From positions 1 through 46,180 of IMG/VR virus record IMGVR_UViG_3300036859_000386: a stretch of 46,180 nucleotides of DNA. One strand, given 5' to 3'. The notes beneath the pieces are model-generated. The model saw nothing but the letters and a program-made list of their open reading frames with translations, did no database searches and had not been told where the DNA came from. This document shows, piece after piece, positions 24,046 to 32,409 of the stretch; within the stretch, counting starts at the first letter, position 1, and the number at the start of each line of letters is the position of its first letter. A program made the position numbers and the translations under genes. The stretch comes from a virus.

Positions 24046-25713
24046 TTACCTCTCTGGAAAAGAAACGGCCCTCAAAGGGAGGGCCGTTTTGGTTGCTGGC
24101 TTGGGCTCATCGCCGGGCGGCGCCGCATCGCCGTCGACTTTGGACGTGTTGCCCCCTGTTTTCGTCGCCGCCGGGACGTACACGCTCGGCGAGGTATCGA
24201 ATTCCAGCTTGAGCTGTTCCATCATCTTCAGCTCGCGGTCGCGCTGGCGCAGCATATCTTCGAGGTCCTTGCCATCGCCGTGCGCGGCAATGACGTCGCT
24301 GACAGTGGTGAAGCCGGCCTTGACGGCTTCCTTGAACGATTCGATATCGTTCTTTGGATCCACCCAGCTCCATCCACGCGGCTTGAAAAGCACTGCCTCG
24401 AATTTGCCTGGATTAACGGCGTATTCCGCCAAGCCGATGCCGGGTACCGCCTGCGACAGAACCGCCGCTCGCAGCCATTCCTTGTGCAGCGGAAAACGGA
24501 AAGCCCGGATGAACCATTGCTGCAGCATCTTCCAGAGGTCGCGGTCATCGAGCAGCGCCAGGCGACTCGAGGAATAGTTCGACTGCGCGTAGTCGCGCGA
24601 CAGGCTCTCGTAGGAGACGCCGGCGCCCGCGGCGACCTCGCGCAGCATGTAGCGCATGAACGGGTCGAGCGCTGTGTTCGGGCGGTTCGGCGTGAACGAA
24701 TTCCACTTCTCGCCGGGATTGAGGCGCACCGTCATGCCCGGCTCGGTCACGACCTCCTTCTCGCCCTGCGGAGCGGCCGGGTTCACCGACTGGGCTAGCG
24801 GGTGCTCGGACTCCGGCGTCTCGATCGTGCTGAGATAGTTCGCCGCCCCGCGCGCCGCGATGATCTCGGCTTCGGAGTAGCCGTCCATGTCGTTGAGCTT
24901 GCGCGCGACTGCGTGCAACCAGGGCTCACCGCGCGTCTGCGGCCAGCGTTCCACCAGGCGCAGGTGCATGATCTGATCCGCAGGCACGCGCTCGATCTTC
25001 AGGGTCTCAGCCTGGATGAATCTCTGATCGCCGGGATGGCGGGTCCGGATCCAGTATGCGAGCGGCCGCCCGTATTGGTCGACCTCGACGCCCATCTTGA
25101 TGACTGCGCCGGGCGCCGCGGGTCCGGGCGGCACTGGCGACAGGAACTCATCCGCTATGCGCTCGGCCTCGATCAACTCGAGCGCGAACGGGATCGTGCC
25201 ATCGCCGAGAGGCCGGTAGTGCTTACGCACGAAGACTTCGCCGGCCTCGAATACCTGGCCCATCAGCGCGCGCTCCAGATCCGCGAAGTGCAGCGTGCCG
25301 CCGGTGTGGCAATACTCCGCGCACGCCCAGTCGCGCCAAGCCTCCTCGATGGCGTCGTTGACGTTCTCGCGCAGCTCATCGCGCGTGGACATCACCTGCG
25401 CCTGCATGCCGATGCCGGCGCCGATGACATTGTTCTGCACGATCACCTTCGCGCGTTTGGCGTAAGCCGCATCGCGCACCAGCGCCCGGCTGCGGTTGCG
25501 AAGCTGCGTTAGGCTGCTGACGAGCTCCGAGTCCGCCGAGGTCGTCGAGGTCGCCCAGCCGGCAGTCAGCCGCGAGGCGCGCGCCGCCTGATACATGCGC
25601 GTCTGGAGAGCGCCCTTTGGGCGTCTTGCCAGAGCCGCCTTCGTGCTCCTTGGCGCGCGCGACTGCTTCGGCCGGATCACGCGAGCGAGAGTTTTTCTCA
25701 GGTTCTCAAACAC
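24046..25713 (-). CDS. Portal protein (lambda family)
   Basis: The 555-aa product has the lambda-type portal hallmarks: RNRSRALVRDAAYAKRAK..VQNNVIGAGIGMQ, a G.VFVRKH strand, HLRLVERWPQTRGEPW, and VSYESLSRDYAQSNYSSSRLALLDD-like wing (summarised). It forms the dodecameric ring through which DNA enters the capsid. The GTG at 25713 follows an AGAGG site; the longer open frame runs over the RNA at 25740-25881 and was rejected. The C-terminal tail overlaps a terminator hairpin. Confidence 0.9.
   Translation of the reverse strand: MFENLRKTLARVIRPKQSRAPRSTKAALARRPKGALQTRMYQAARASRLTAGWATSTTSADSELVSSLTQLRNRSRALVRDAAYAKRAKVIVQNNVIGAGIGMQAQVMSTRDELRENVNDAIEEAWRDWACAEYCHTGGTLHFADLERALMGQVFEAGEVFVRKHYRPLGDGTIPFALELIEAERIADEFLSPVPPGPAAPGAVIKMGVEVDQYGRPLAYWIRTRHPGDQRFIQAETLKIERVPADQIMHLRLVERWPQTRGEPWLHAVARKLNDMDGYSEAEIIAARGAANYLSTIETPESEHPLAQSVNPAAPQGEKEVVTEPGMTVRLNPGEKWNSFTPNRPNTALDPFMRYMLREVAAGAGVSYESLSRDYAQSNYSSSRLALLDDRDLWKMLQQWFIRAFRFPLHKEWLRAAVLSQAVPGIGLAEYAVNPGKFEAVLFKPRGWSWVDPKNDIESFKEAVKAGFTTVSDVIAAHGDGKDLEDMLRQRDRELKMMEQLKLEFDTSPSVYVPAATKTGGNTSKVDGDAAPPGDEPKPATKTALPLRAVSFPER
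24054..24088 (-). terminator. Intrinsic terminator overlapping the portal stop
   Basis: AACGGCCCTC (24088-24079 on the minus strand) and GAGGGCCGTT (24073-24064) form a 10-bp stem, followed by TCTTTTCC. It lies in the last codons and stop of the portal gene, just before the protease-capsid gene. Like the other mid-operon terminators it implies antitermination or stepwise attenuation of the late transcript. Confidence 0.75.
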
Positions 25714-25727
25714 GTTTGCGCCTCTTA

Positions 25728-25733
25728 TATAAT
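25728..25733 (+). promoter_or_regulatory. Perfect -10 box of the tRNA-like RNA
   Basis: TATAAT lies at -12 to -7 if transcription starts at 25740, the first paired base of the RNA below. The -35 region (around 25703-25710) has no good match to TTGACA, so activity could be weak or need an activator. In a genome this GC-rich a perfect -10 in this position is unlikely to be chance. Confidence 0.65.
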
Positions 25734-25739
25734 TGCCAC

Positions 25740-25881
25740 TGTGACGTGGCCGAGAGCCGGTCAACGGCGAAACGCCGAAAGGCGATTGGACGAAGGCGGG
25801 ACGGGAGACGAGAGCCCTATCAGCCCGCACCGGCCCGATATTTAAGCTACCGGTGCCGCAGGTTCGAATCCTGCCGTCACA
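25740..25881 (+). ncRNA. tRNA-like structured RNA without an anticodon arm
   Basis: TGTGACG (25740-25746) pairs with CGTCACA (25875-25881) as a 7-bp acceptor-like stem. GCAGG (25858-25862), loop TTCGAAT and CCTGC (25870-25874) make a canonical T-arm directly attached to it. GCCG/CGGC (25749-25752/25765-25768) makes a D-arm with GG in its loop. Where the anticodon arm should be there is CGCC-GAAA-GGCG (25773-25784). The rest is an enlarged variable region with further hairpins, GCGGG/CCCGC (25796-25800/25824-25828) and CACCGG/CCGGTG (25828-25833/25850-25855), which share base 25828. At 142 nt it is too long for a tRNA and encodes no CCA. Five T's follow (25882-25886). A degenerate tRNA with an insertion is the main alternative. 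Confidence 0.65.
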
Positions 25882-25885
25882 TTTT

Positions 25886-26446
25886 TCAAATACGATTGAA
25901 CCTGATGCCCACATTGCGCGGATTCGGCAGACCCGCAGCGATCTTCGCGGCAGCTTCTTCGCTCGCCACCGCGGCGACATAGCGATCGCGAAGCACGAGC
26001 AGGTCCGCAATCGGCGTGCGTTTCAGGCTTCGGCTGCCGATGGCGTATTCCTGCTGATCCTTGGTCGCGCGCCCTTCGAGGACTGCGTTGATCGCGTCGA
26101 GCACCTTACGCGCATGAGATCGGCCGTCATAACCCTGCGCGGCCGTCGCCGGGTTCGCCTTGACCTCGAGCTGGCCATCGCCGAGCGATTGACGAATCGG
26201 CCCGGCTTTCTCGACCCAGCGCGACCAGGTATAGAAGCCAGCCACCCAGCTCGTCGTGATCCCGGCGGCTGCCTGGACGCGATAGTCCGTGCCGGAGGTC
26301 GTAGCCGTGATATCGATCGGCGTCTGCGTGGGCGTGGTGAACCGCGGCACCAGGCGGTACTTGAGCGTCCACCCATCGGCGGGCGGGTACTCGGGAACGC
26401 TGTCCAGAAAATCCAGCGTGTCGCCGGCGATCAGTTCGTCGATCAT
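25886..26446 (-). CDS. Conserved head-module protein of unknown function
   Basis: The 186-aa product starts MIDELIAGDTLDFLDSVPEYPPADGWTLKYRLVPR and ends with a helix and RNVGIRF. I recognise this family as a phage hypothetical placed between terminase and portal genes, where lambda has gpW. Beta strands dominate the first half and an HARKVLDAINAVLEG helix lies in the second. The start overlaps the stop of the repeat protein. A head completion role is inferred only. Confidence 0.65.
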   Translation of the reverse strand: MIDELIAGDTLDFLDSVPEYPPADGWTLKYRLVPRFTTPTQTPIDITATTSGTDYRVQAAAGITTSWVAGFYTWSRWVEKAGPIRQSLGDGQLEVKANPATAAQGYDGRSHARKVLDAINAVLEGRATKDQQEYAIGSRSLKRTPIADLLVLRDRYVAAVASEEAAAKIAAGLPNPRNVGIRFNRI

Positions 26447-28095
26447 TTGGCTGGATCTCCGATTCGTTTCATGGTCACCGTCCCGGTCTTCGGACCAATG
26501 CGCTCGTTCTCAGCCGCCGCAGGCGCGCTGCCGATGCGCTCATGCGTGTCGACATCCGGCGTTTTGCTGCCAATGCGGTTATGCTCGTCGACAGGCATGG
26601 CGCCAATGCGCAGGTGCGAGTCGATGTCCGGCGTCGCCCCGATCCGCGCGCGCAGCGGCTCGGCGGTGTAGGCGATCTGCGCGACGTACTGCGGCGTCTT
26701 CCCTGTGTAGAGGTGAACCATCACCGGCGGACGCACGTGCATTTGCAGCTTCGGCGCCCGCCCGGTGTAGCTGTGTCCCGCGGCCGGGGGCAACATGGTC
26801 GGCCCGATGAATAAACCCGGCAACCGCCCCGTGTACGAGTGCGCCGCGCTCCCTGGCTGAACTCGCGAACGAAGCTGCGGAATCCGGCCGACGTACGAGT
26901 GCCCTACCGCCGTCGGACGCACGCTCGCGCGCGCCTGAGCCGCCTGCCCGATGTAGGCGTGCGTCACCTGTCCAGGCTGGACCCGCGCCTTCACCTGCGG
27001 GCTCTGGCCCGTATACGTGTGCGTCGCCACGCCTGGCCGGACCATCGCACGGATCTGAGCCACACGCCCGAGGTAGCTGTGCGTGGCTGCCGGCGCGATG
27101 AGCGCGAGGCCGGCCGAGATGCTCGGCATCCTGCCCGTGTACGTATGCGTCGCCGCTGCGGGTTGAACGCGCGAGCGGACTTGAGGCGTCCGGGTGACGT
27201 AGCTGTGAGCAACCGCGCCTGGCTTGATCGACCCGACGAACTTCGGCGCCACCGCCGTGTAACTATGCATCGCCTGCGGCGCGCTGGTCGTCCCGACCAT
27301 CCGCGGGATCTGTCCCGCGTAGCTGTGCGTGACGGTCCCTGGCTGAACGCGTGCCCGGACCTGCGGAGGGCGACCGACGTAACTGTGCGTTGACGTCGGC
27401 GCGATCACGCTCTGGCCGGCCGTGATCCCCGGCACGCGCCCAGTGTAGCTGTGCGTCGCCTGCGCCGGCTGGACCCGCACCTTGATCTGCGGGACGCGAC
27501 CGACGTAACTGTGCGTCACTCCTGCCGGCTGAACCCTCGCCCGCACCTGCGGGGACTGAGCCGTGTACGTGTGCGCAGCCTGAGCCGGGCGCAGCGTCAA
27601 GACGAACCGAGGAACTTGGTCGACGTAGTTGTGCGTCGCCTGCGCCGGCTGGATCCTCGCCCTCACTTGCGGCGTCCGCCCGATGTAGCTATGCGTCGAG
27701 GTCGGCACCGCGACGCTCACGCCGGCCGCGATCCCCGGCACGCGCCCAGTGTAGCTGTGCGTGACCTGCGCCGGCTGAACCCTCGCGCGCGCCTGCGGCG
27801 TCCACGCCGTATAGGTATGCGCAACCGCCCCAGACTGCACCCGCACCCGCACTTGAGGCACTCGCGGGATGTAGGAGTGCGTCGCTTGCGCGGGCCGGAG
27901 CGTCCCGACGAACTTCGGCGCTTGCCCGGTGTAGGCATGCGCCACCTGCGCTGGCTGAACCCGGGCTCGCACCTGCGGCACGCGCCCGACGTAGCTATGT
28001 GTCACTACACCGGCCGCAACGGTGTCCCCGCCGGCGACTATGTCGGCGAAGTCGTCGTCGAACCACGCACGGACGATCAGGTCGCCCGCATTCAT
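26443..28095 (-). CDS. Tandem-repeat structural protein (22 copies of a ~20-residue unit)
   Basis: The 550-aa product has a short N-terminal region (MNAGDLIVRAWFDDDFAD) and then 22 copies of a unit of the form THSYTGR.PQ.RARVQPAQ. I counted the HxY core at each copy. The DNA period is about 60 bases, with variants inserted every fifth unit or so (GIAAG..VAVPTS). The unit alternates short strands and turns and may build a beta-solenoid or fibre. The last ~70 residues hold a second repeat with six RIG motifs about 11-13 residues apart. It is encoded between adhesin-like genes and the head genes. A head fibre or accessory fibre is my best guess. The protein family is not one I can name. Confidence 0.8.
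   Translation of the reverse strand: MNAGDLIVRAWFDDDFADIVAGGDTVAAGVVTHSYVGRVPQVRARVQPAQVAHAYTGQAPKFVGTLRPAQATHSYIPRVPQVRVRVQSGAVAHTYTAWTPQARARVQPAQVTHSYTGRVPGIAAGVSVAVPTSTHSYIGRTPQVRARIQPAQATHNYVDQVPRFVLTLRPAQAAHTYTAQSPQVRARVQPAGVTHSYVGRVPQIKVRVQPAQATHSYTGRVPGITAGQSVIAPTSTHSYVGRPPQVRARVQPGTVTHSYAGQIPRMVGTTSAPQAMHSYTAVAPKFVGSIKPGAVAHSYVTRTPQVRSRVQPAAATHTYTGRMPSISAGLALIAPAATHSYLGRVAQIRAMVRPGVATHTYTGQSPQVKARVQPGQVTHAYIGQAAQARASVRPTAVGHSYVGRIPQLRSRVQPGSAAHSYTGRLPGLFIGPTMLPPAAGHSYTGRAPKLQMHVRPPVMVHLYTGKTPQYVAQIAYTAEPLRARIGATPDIDSHLRIGAMPVDEHNRIGSKTPDVDTHERIGSAPAAAENERIGPKTGTVTMKRIGDPAK
26640..28030 (-). repeat. 60-bp coding tandem repeat array
   Basis: The repeats encode the HxY...PQ.RARVQPA unit in the gene at 26443-28095. 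Copies have diverged at many third positions but keep the amino acids. This argues for selection on the protein rather than recent slippage. Spacing and in-frame coding exclude a CRISPR array. Confidence 0.8.
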
Positions 28096-28096
28096 C

Positions 28097-29785
28097 TCAG
28101 AACCATGCCCTCGACACGAGAACAGGGTCGAACGTGCTTACCGGGGAGCCGCCAGCGCCCTCCTCCGGCGGAGCGCCGGCCGCAAGTCCCATGCTCAGCG
28201 CCCACAGGCTGCCTTGCTGCCCCGCTGGAGCACCAGTCGTCGAATCCGCGCTCGCCTGCAGGGCCAAGGTATGCGCGGCGGCGCTCAAGTTCGCCATGGT
28301 GCTCAGGACGAGCGGCAGCTCGTCAGCGGCAGCCATCCCTGGCTTGAACTGACGGTTGTCCGTCGTCTGTCCGGCGGGCGCGTCGGATGCGTCGATCTGC
28401 AGGCGAAACTCCGCTGTGCGCGCTATGTTCTTTACATCGAATCCCCAGTACAGCCCGGCCCAATGATCCCGCGATATCGCGGGGGTGTGCGAAAACGCCA
28501 GCAACTCCGTCGCGTAGTTCGTCGCGCTCAGCGCCGTGTCGCCCTCGGTGTAGACGAAGCTGTGGTCGGCGAACTTGTTCATGTCTAGCGCGAAGATTTT
28601 CGAGTGAATCCTCGTGTGCGCCGTGGTCACCGCTGCGGACTGCTCGCGCAACGTGTTCGAGGCCGCGCCCAAGGTAAACACCCGCGCGAGAGGTACTAAT
28701 AGCCCAGTCGGGCTACTCCCGGATGGCTCCTGAATCGCTGTCGGGAGCGTCGAGGCCGCTTCACCACTGCGGTCGACCCGCGTTTCGAAGCCTGTCGTCG
28801 CGGAGGTCGGGTCGATCTGCGACATCGTCAGTACTAGCCAGTCGTCGTTCGCCGTGCCAGGCGTAAAAGTGACGGTGGCTCCGGTCTGGAATGTCGTCGT
28901 GAGGCTGAGGTCCGCCGCGTCCTCGGCGAAGAACCAGTCAGTGTTCTCAACGAGGTCTGCCTCCAGCCTCACGGCAAGCATGAAAATCTGATCAATGGCG
29001 GTGGTGTTAGTGCCATCGCACATAAACTGCATCTTGATTGCTTCGCCGGACACAGCCGTCCAGACCGTGAACCAACTATAGGTGTAGTAGAGGTTCGCTG
29101 TATCTGTGTCCCAGGCGGAGTCGGAATCGGCGAAGGAAGTGCTGCCGTGCAGAACCTGCACCCTGGAGTCTGGCGCAACAGCGGACACGCTGATCTGCGC
29201 CGTGATGTAGATGAGGTACTTCCCGTCGGCGACGAAATTACTCGACGCGATCGAGGCGCCGGTGACGTCCACAAAAGAACCGCTCGTCGTCGTCTGCGCC
29301 GAGTTCTGCTCGGTGAAGGCGTGTGCGATCGACGCGTCCGGCACCTCGAACTCAATCCAAGAGCCGTCAGCAAATCCCGTATTGTTTGTATCGCCACCAG
29401 TCACCCGGATGCGCAGGTCGGCATAGTTTGTTATCAAGTCTGCCTGCGCACTGGACAAGGTGAAAACGTCGGTTGCAAGCGATAATTGAGGAGTGGTGTT
29501 AAACCCTCCCGCTATGAGCGTCGCGCCTTGGTATAATTCAATAGTTAAAGTTATGGGGATGTTGTCCTTCGTCCTGACTCTGATGATGTGCCCCGAGGAC
29601 GACAACGGATCGGTGACTGCACTGAGCTTTACCTCAAACGCGTTCGTCTCAAAGCTGTAAAAAAGTTCAACATAGTCCGCGTCGTTGAATGACACCTCAT
29701 CCAACGTCTCCCACAGGGTAGCACCCGAGCTAGGTGCCCAGAGACCTGCCGATATGTCAGACGCAGGGCGCGCGAACTGTGGCAT
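28097..29785 (-). CDS. Large adhesin-like structural protein
   Basis: The 562-aa product is Thr/Ser/Ala-rich with several beta-sandwich-like domains (VELFYSFETNAFEVKLSAV; SFVDVTGASIASSNFVADGKYLIYITAQI is the centre, described in two parts). It has tail-fibre style phrases such as LVLTMSQIDPT and AVRLEADLVENTDWFF. No signal peptide is present. It lies between terminase and portal, not in the tail, so a head fibre or capsid-surface adhesin is plausible. No specific family is recognised. Confidence 0.6.
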   Translation of the reverse strand: MPQFARPASDISAGLWAPSSGATLWETLDEVSFNDADYVELFYSFETNAFEVKLSAVTDPLSSSGHIIRVRTKDNIPITLTIELYQGATLIAGGFNTTPQLSLATDVFTLSSAQADLITNYADLRIRVTGGDTNNTGFADGSWIEFEVPDASIAHAFTEQNSAQTTTSGSFVDVTGASIASSNFVADGKYLIYITAQISVSAVAPDSRVQVLHGSTSFADSDSAWDTDTANLYYTYSWFTVWTAVSGEAIKMQFMCDGTNTTAIDQIFMLAVRLEADLVENTDWFFAEDAADLSLTTTFQTGATVTFTPGTANDDWLVLTMSQIDPTSATTGFETRVDRSGEAASTLPTAIQEPSGSSPTGLLVPLARVFTLGAASNTLREQSAAVTTAHTRIHSKIFALDMNKFADHSFVYTEGDTALSATNYATELLAFSHTPAISRDHWAGLYWGFDVKNIARTAEFRLQIDASDAPAGQTTDNRQFKPGMAAADELPLVLSTMANLSAAAHTLALQASADSTTGAPAGQQGSLWALSMGLAAGAPPEEGAGGSPVSTFDPVLVSRAWF

Positions 29786-29823
29786 CTAGCGGCTCATCTC
29801 CTTCTGGCACTCGACCATCGCGC

Positions 29824-30285
29824 TCAAACCTCCTCCCCTCGCGCCATCCGCAGCACGAGTCGCACGAGCCGCCGCAGCACCTCGTCCTTCTGCGCCGCAG
29901 TGAGCGTCGCCCAGCCATCCAAGCGCGTGCGCATCTGCTGGAAGTCTGTCTCGTCTTGATCTTCTCGCACCTGCTCCGCCGAGAGGTTTGTCGCAACATG
30001 CGCGGTCAGCACCACGTCGAGCGCGGCGTCTTCAAGCACCGTGAGATCGCGGCTGGTAGAGAAACGCAGCTCGCCAGGGTCGGCGAAGTCCACAACGGTC
30101 GCGCCGTTCGAGAACGATCGGCCGATGATCGACCGCTCTGACTTTGGTACGTAGAGCCGGCTAGAGCTTCGATCAAACCCCGCCCAGCCAAGGCCGGTCA
30201 GCACCCCGGCGGTGCCGGCGGGCATCTCCTCGCGCAGCCGGTCCGGGTTGAAGTTCTTCACGAAGATTTTCAAGAGCGTCGCCAT
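29824..30285 (-). CDS. Hypothetical structural-module protein
   Basis: The 153-aa product starts MATLLKIFVKNFNPDRLREEM and ends in a helical part (TLTAAQKDEVLRRLVRLVLRMARG). The middle is a small alpha/beta domain with VVDFADPGELRF. I chose the ATG at 30285, eight bases after the upstream stop. No function is recognised. Confidence 0.6.
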   Translation of the reverse strand: MATLLKIFVKNFNPDRLREEMPAGTAGVLTGLGWAGFDRSSSRLYVPKSERSIIGRSFSNGATVVDFADPGELRFSTSRDLTVLEDAALDVVLTAHVATNLSAEQVREDQDETDFQQMRTRLDGWATLTAAQKDEVLRRLVRLVLRMARGEEV

Positions 30286-30293
30286 CGGCTTCC

Positions 30294-31196
30294 TCAGTTG
30301 TTCTCGATCTCGGCCGCCACGAGCTGCACCGTCCACGCCGCTGAGGTACCGCCATTCACGCTGATTCCGATGCCGAGGTCCGCCGTGGTGGAGTCGAACC
30401 CCGCCGACGCATCGATCCTCGCTGAATGTAGAAGTGAAGTGAATCCGGTGGTGGGGTTTGAGTCCAGCGAGAGAACTGCAGTCAGCACCGCCGCCGTGCC
30501 GCTTCCGACGGCGCGAAACTGCGCTGTGATCTCGAAATGTCCGCTATCGGTGGCTGCCGTGCCCGCACTCAGCGTCATCGTGCCACGCGAGGTGTCTCCA
30601 GTGGTCCCGAGCGTACCCGTGCGCAGCGTGATGATTGGCGTCGCCGTGCCAGCAGCGGTCTTCGACGCGCTGAATTTGCACTTGTACTTCGTGCCGACCT
30701 TCGGCCCACCCGAGGCGAATTTGATGTACGAGCCGGTCAGGTACGTGTCCGACGCAAACCCCGGCCCCTGCGCGGCGGTCGAGAAGCCGAAGAACGTATC
30801 CGGGTTCGCAATCTTCAAAACGCCATTGGCAGCTAAAGCCGTCCAGCGGCCCTCGGCGTCGAAGATCACCTTCTCGCCAGGTAGCAGCACGCCCTTCCAT
30901 AGCGTCTCGGCATTGGTGCCGTCAAAATGCTCGACGGTCACTGTGTTGGTGACGCTCGCGTGCTCGTTGCTGATCGTCAGAGCCTTGACGTTCCGGGTGA
31001 TCCCAGACCCTGGAAAGCCGACCACCGTGGTCGTCGTCGCCGTCGTGATAGATGCGGTGTTCGTCCTCCCAAGGGTGACCCGGTCGTTGACCGGCTGCGC
31101 CGGATCGTAGTTCGCGAATGACGCATGGACGTCGATCGCACCCGCCGCACTGGTGATGATCCGGATCAGGTCCGATGTGCTGGTGAGGAGCAGCAC
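30294..31196 (-). CDS. Beta-rich structural protein
   Basis: The 300-aa product begins with MLLLTSTSDLIRIITSAAGAIDVHASF and has a small Ig-like domain (VKALTISNEHASVTNTVTVEHFDG). A larger Thr/Gly/Ala-rich beta domain ends in SAAWTVQLVAAEIEN. It is similar in composition to the 562-aa protein. Phage proteins with this layout bind the capsid or tail surface, but the exact role is unknown. Confidence 0.6.
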   Translation of the reverse strand: MLLLTSTSDLIRIITSAAGAIDVHASFANYDPAQPVNDRVTLGRTNTASITTATTTTVVGFPGSGITRNVKALTISNEHASVTNTVTVEHFDGTNAETLWKGVLLPGEKVIFDAEGRWTALAANGVLKIANPDTFFGFSTAAQGPGFASDTYLTGSYIKFASGGPKVGTKYKCKFSASKTAAGTATPIITLRTGTLGTTGDTSRGTMTLSAGTAATDSGHFEITAQFRAVGSGTAAVLTAVLSLDSNPTTGFTSLLHSARIDASAGFDSTTADLGIGISVNGGTSAAWTVQLVAAEIENN

Positions 31197-31206
31197 TAGT
31201 GGCCTG

Positions 31207-31716
31207 CTATGTCGTCGACCAGGTGGCTATCCCGCTCGCGTTCCAGGCGATCGTCAAATCTCCGGTCACGTTGCCAACGTCTGCATCCGCGGTCACGACG
31301 CTGAAGAGGCGCGAAGTAGCCGCCGTGCCGGTCGACTTGTAGATCACGAACTTGCGCGCGGTCGAGAAGCCGGCGCCCGATTGGGTCCACACCACATCTG
31401 CAGCATCAAAGGTCACAGTGGCGGTCGAGCGCGTCACCGTTGGAGACGTGAGCGTCGCGCCGCCGGCGGTGTAGTTCGTGCCGCTGACTTCGTTGGTTAC
31501 GTCATCAAAGAAATCGTCGGTGTCTTGGTTGGGGGCGTAGGTGTTGGTGTGCGCCGACACCTTGATCGTGTCCGTGTCAAGATCAAGCACGGAGTTGGCG
31601 AGACCGTTCCACTGGCCAAGCAGCACGCTGTAGAACATGAGATGCGTGACGCCGAAGGCGAGATGGCGCTCCCAGTAGATCGCGAGCAGCAGCGCGAGCA
31701 CGCGGACGATTCTCAT
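31207..31716 (-). CDS. Hypothetical protein with N-terminal membrane-like segment
   Basis: The 169-aa product starts MRIVRVLALLLAIYWERHLAFGVTHLMFYSVLLG, a hydrophobic stretch, then a Thr-rich beta domain (VTRSTATVTFDAADVVWTQSG, ARKFVIYKS) with ATWSTT at the end. The N-terminus could be a hydrophobic core rather than a membrane segment, since the rest looks structural. The ATG overlaps the previous stop. Confidence 0.55.
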   Translation of the reverse strand: MRIVRVLALLLAIYWERHLAFGVTHLMFYSVLLGQWNGLANSVLDLDTDTIKVSAHTNTYAPNQDTDDFFDDVTNEVSGTNYTAGGATLTSPTVTRSTATVTFDAADVVWTQSGAGFSTARKFVIYKSTGTAATSRLFSVVTADADVGNVTGDLTIAWNASGIATWSTT

Positions 31717-32000
31717 GATTGCGCCTCCAGCGGCACGTACTTCGTGGGCAATTCCTGGCTCGACTCGATCCACAGCCGACCCTGGCCGTCCTGGAGGATC
31801 CACTCGCCGAAGCGCAGGCCGAACTTCTCCTTGGGGCCGGCGACGAGCAGGCCCTTGTACTCGCGCCGCTCGATCGGGTAGCGCTCCACCAGGCGATGAT
31901 CGCCATCCTTCGCCCAACGGACCGCTTTTACGGGCTCGCCGCTGCCGGCGATGCGGTGCGTCGCGCCGTTGAAGAGCGCGGGCAGTTTTGCTTCATCCAT
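31713..32000 (-). CDS. Small hypothetical protein
   Basis: The 95-aa product (MDEAKLPALFNGATHRIAGSGEPVKAVRWAKDGDH... ending LWIESSQELPTKYVPL) looks like a compact beta domain. Overlap of its stop with the next ATG (ATGA) supports it. It has no recognised family. Confidence 0.6.
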   Translation of the reverse strand: MDEAKLPALFNGATHRIAGSGEPVKAVRWAKDGDHRLVERYPIERREYKGLLVAGPKEKFGLRFGEWILQDGQGRLWIESSQELPTKYVPLEAQS

Positions 32001-32011
32001 CGTCGTCTCCC

Positions 32012-32398
32012 TCAGTGAAGTTGCCCGGGCGCCACCGCCCGGTGCCCGAACTGCGCTGCAGGCGCGCGCACGATGATCTGCCGAACGGCGACGAAGCCGA
32101 ACACGCCGCTGTTCGTGCGCCTCGCCTCGTGCTCTGGATTCGTGAACGGCATGTTGCAGGCGAACTCGATGCGATACTCCGGAATCTCTTCGCCCTCAGC
32201 GAGCGGCTGGAAGAGCTCGCTCGCGGCGATGTAGGTCTTGCCGCGGCCGGAGTCGTGCTCCTCCGCCTCGAGGATCACGCACAAGCCAAAAAGCGCCTTC
32301 AGCATCGGCCTGGCAGAGCCGTCGAGCAGCAGCTCGTGCGTGAGGTTGAATTTCCCGACGCGGTTCGAGTCCGGGTAGGCGATTTCCTTCTTTTCCAT
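32012..32398 (-). CDS. Hypothetical protein downstream of terminase
   Basis: The 128-aa product starts MEKKEIAYPDSNRVGKFNLTHELLLDG and includes a FACNMPFTNPEHEARR segment. A GAGG ribosome site precedes the ATG at 32398, which decides the start over the longer open frame. It lies where a head-tail or capsid accessory gene would be expected. The function is unknown. Confidence 0.6.
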   Translation of the reverse strand: MEKKEIAYPDSNRVGKFNLTHELLLDGSARPMLKALFGLCVILEAEEHDSGRGKTYIAASELFQPLAEGEEIPEYRIEFACNMPFTNPEHEARRTNSGVFGFVAVRQIIVRAPAAQFGHRAVAPGQLH

Positions 32399-32409
32399 CA
32401 GGACCTCAG

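Noticed and set aside
25740-25881. Ordinary tRNA gene
   Set aside because: The ends and T-arm fit, but length, missing anticodon arm and extra hairpins do not; kept as tRNA-like RNA.
26640-28030. Regular repeats resembling a CRISPR array
   Set aside because: Repeats are in frame, 60 bases long, degenerate and without unique spacers; they code for a protein repeat.
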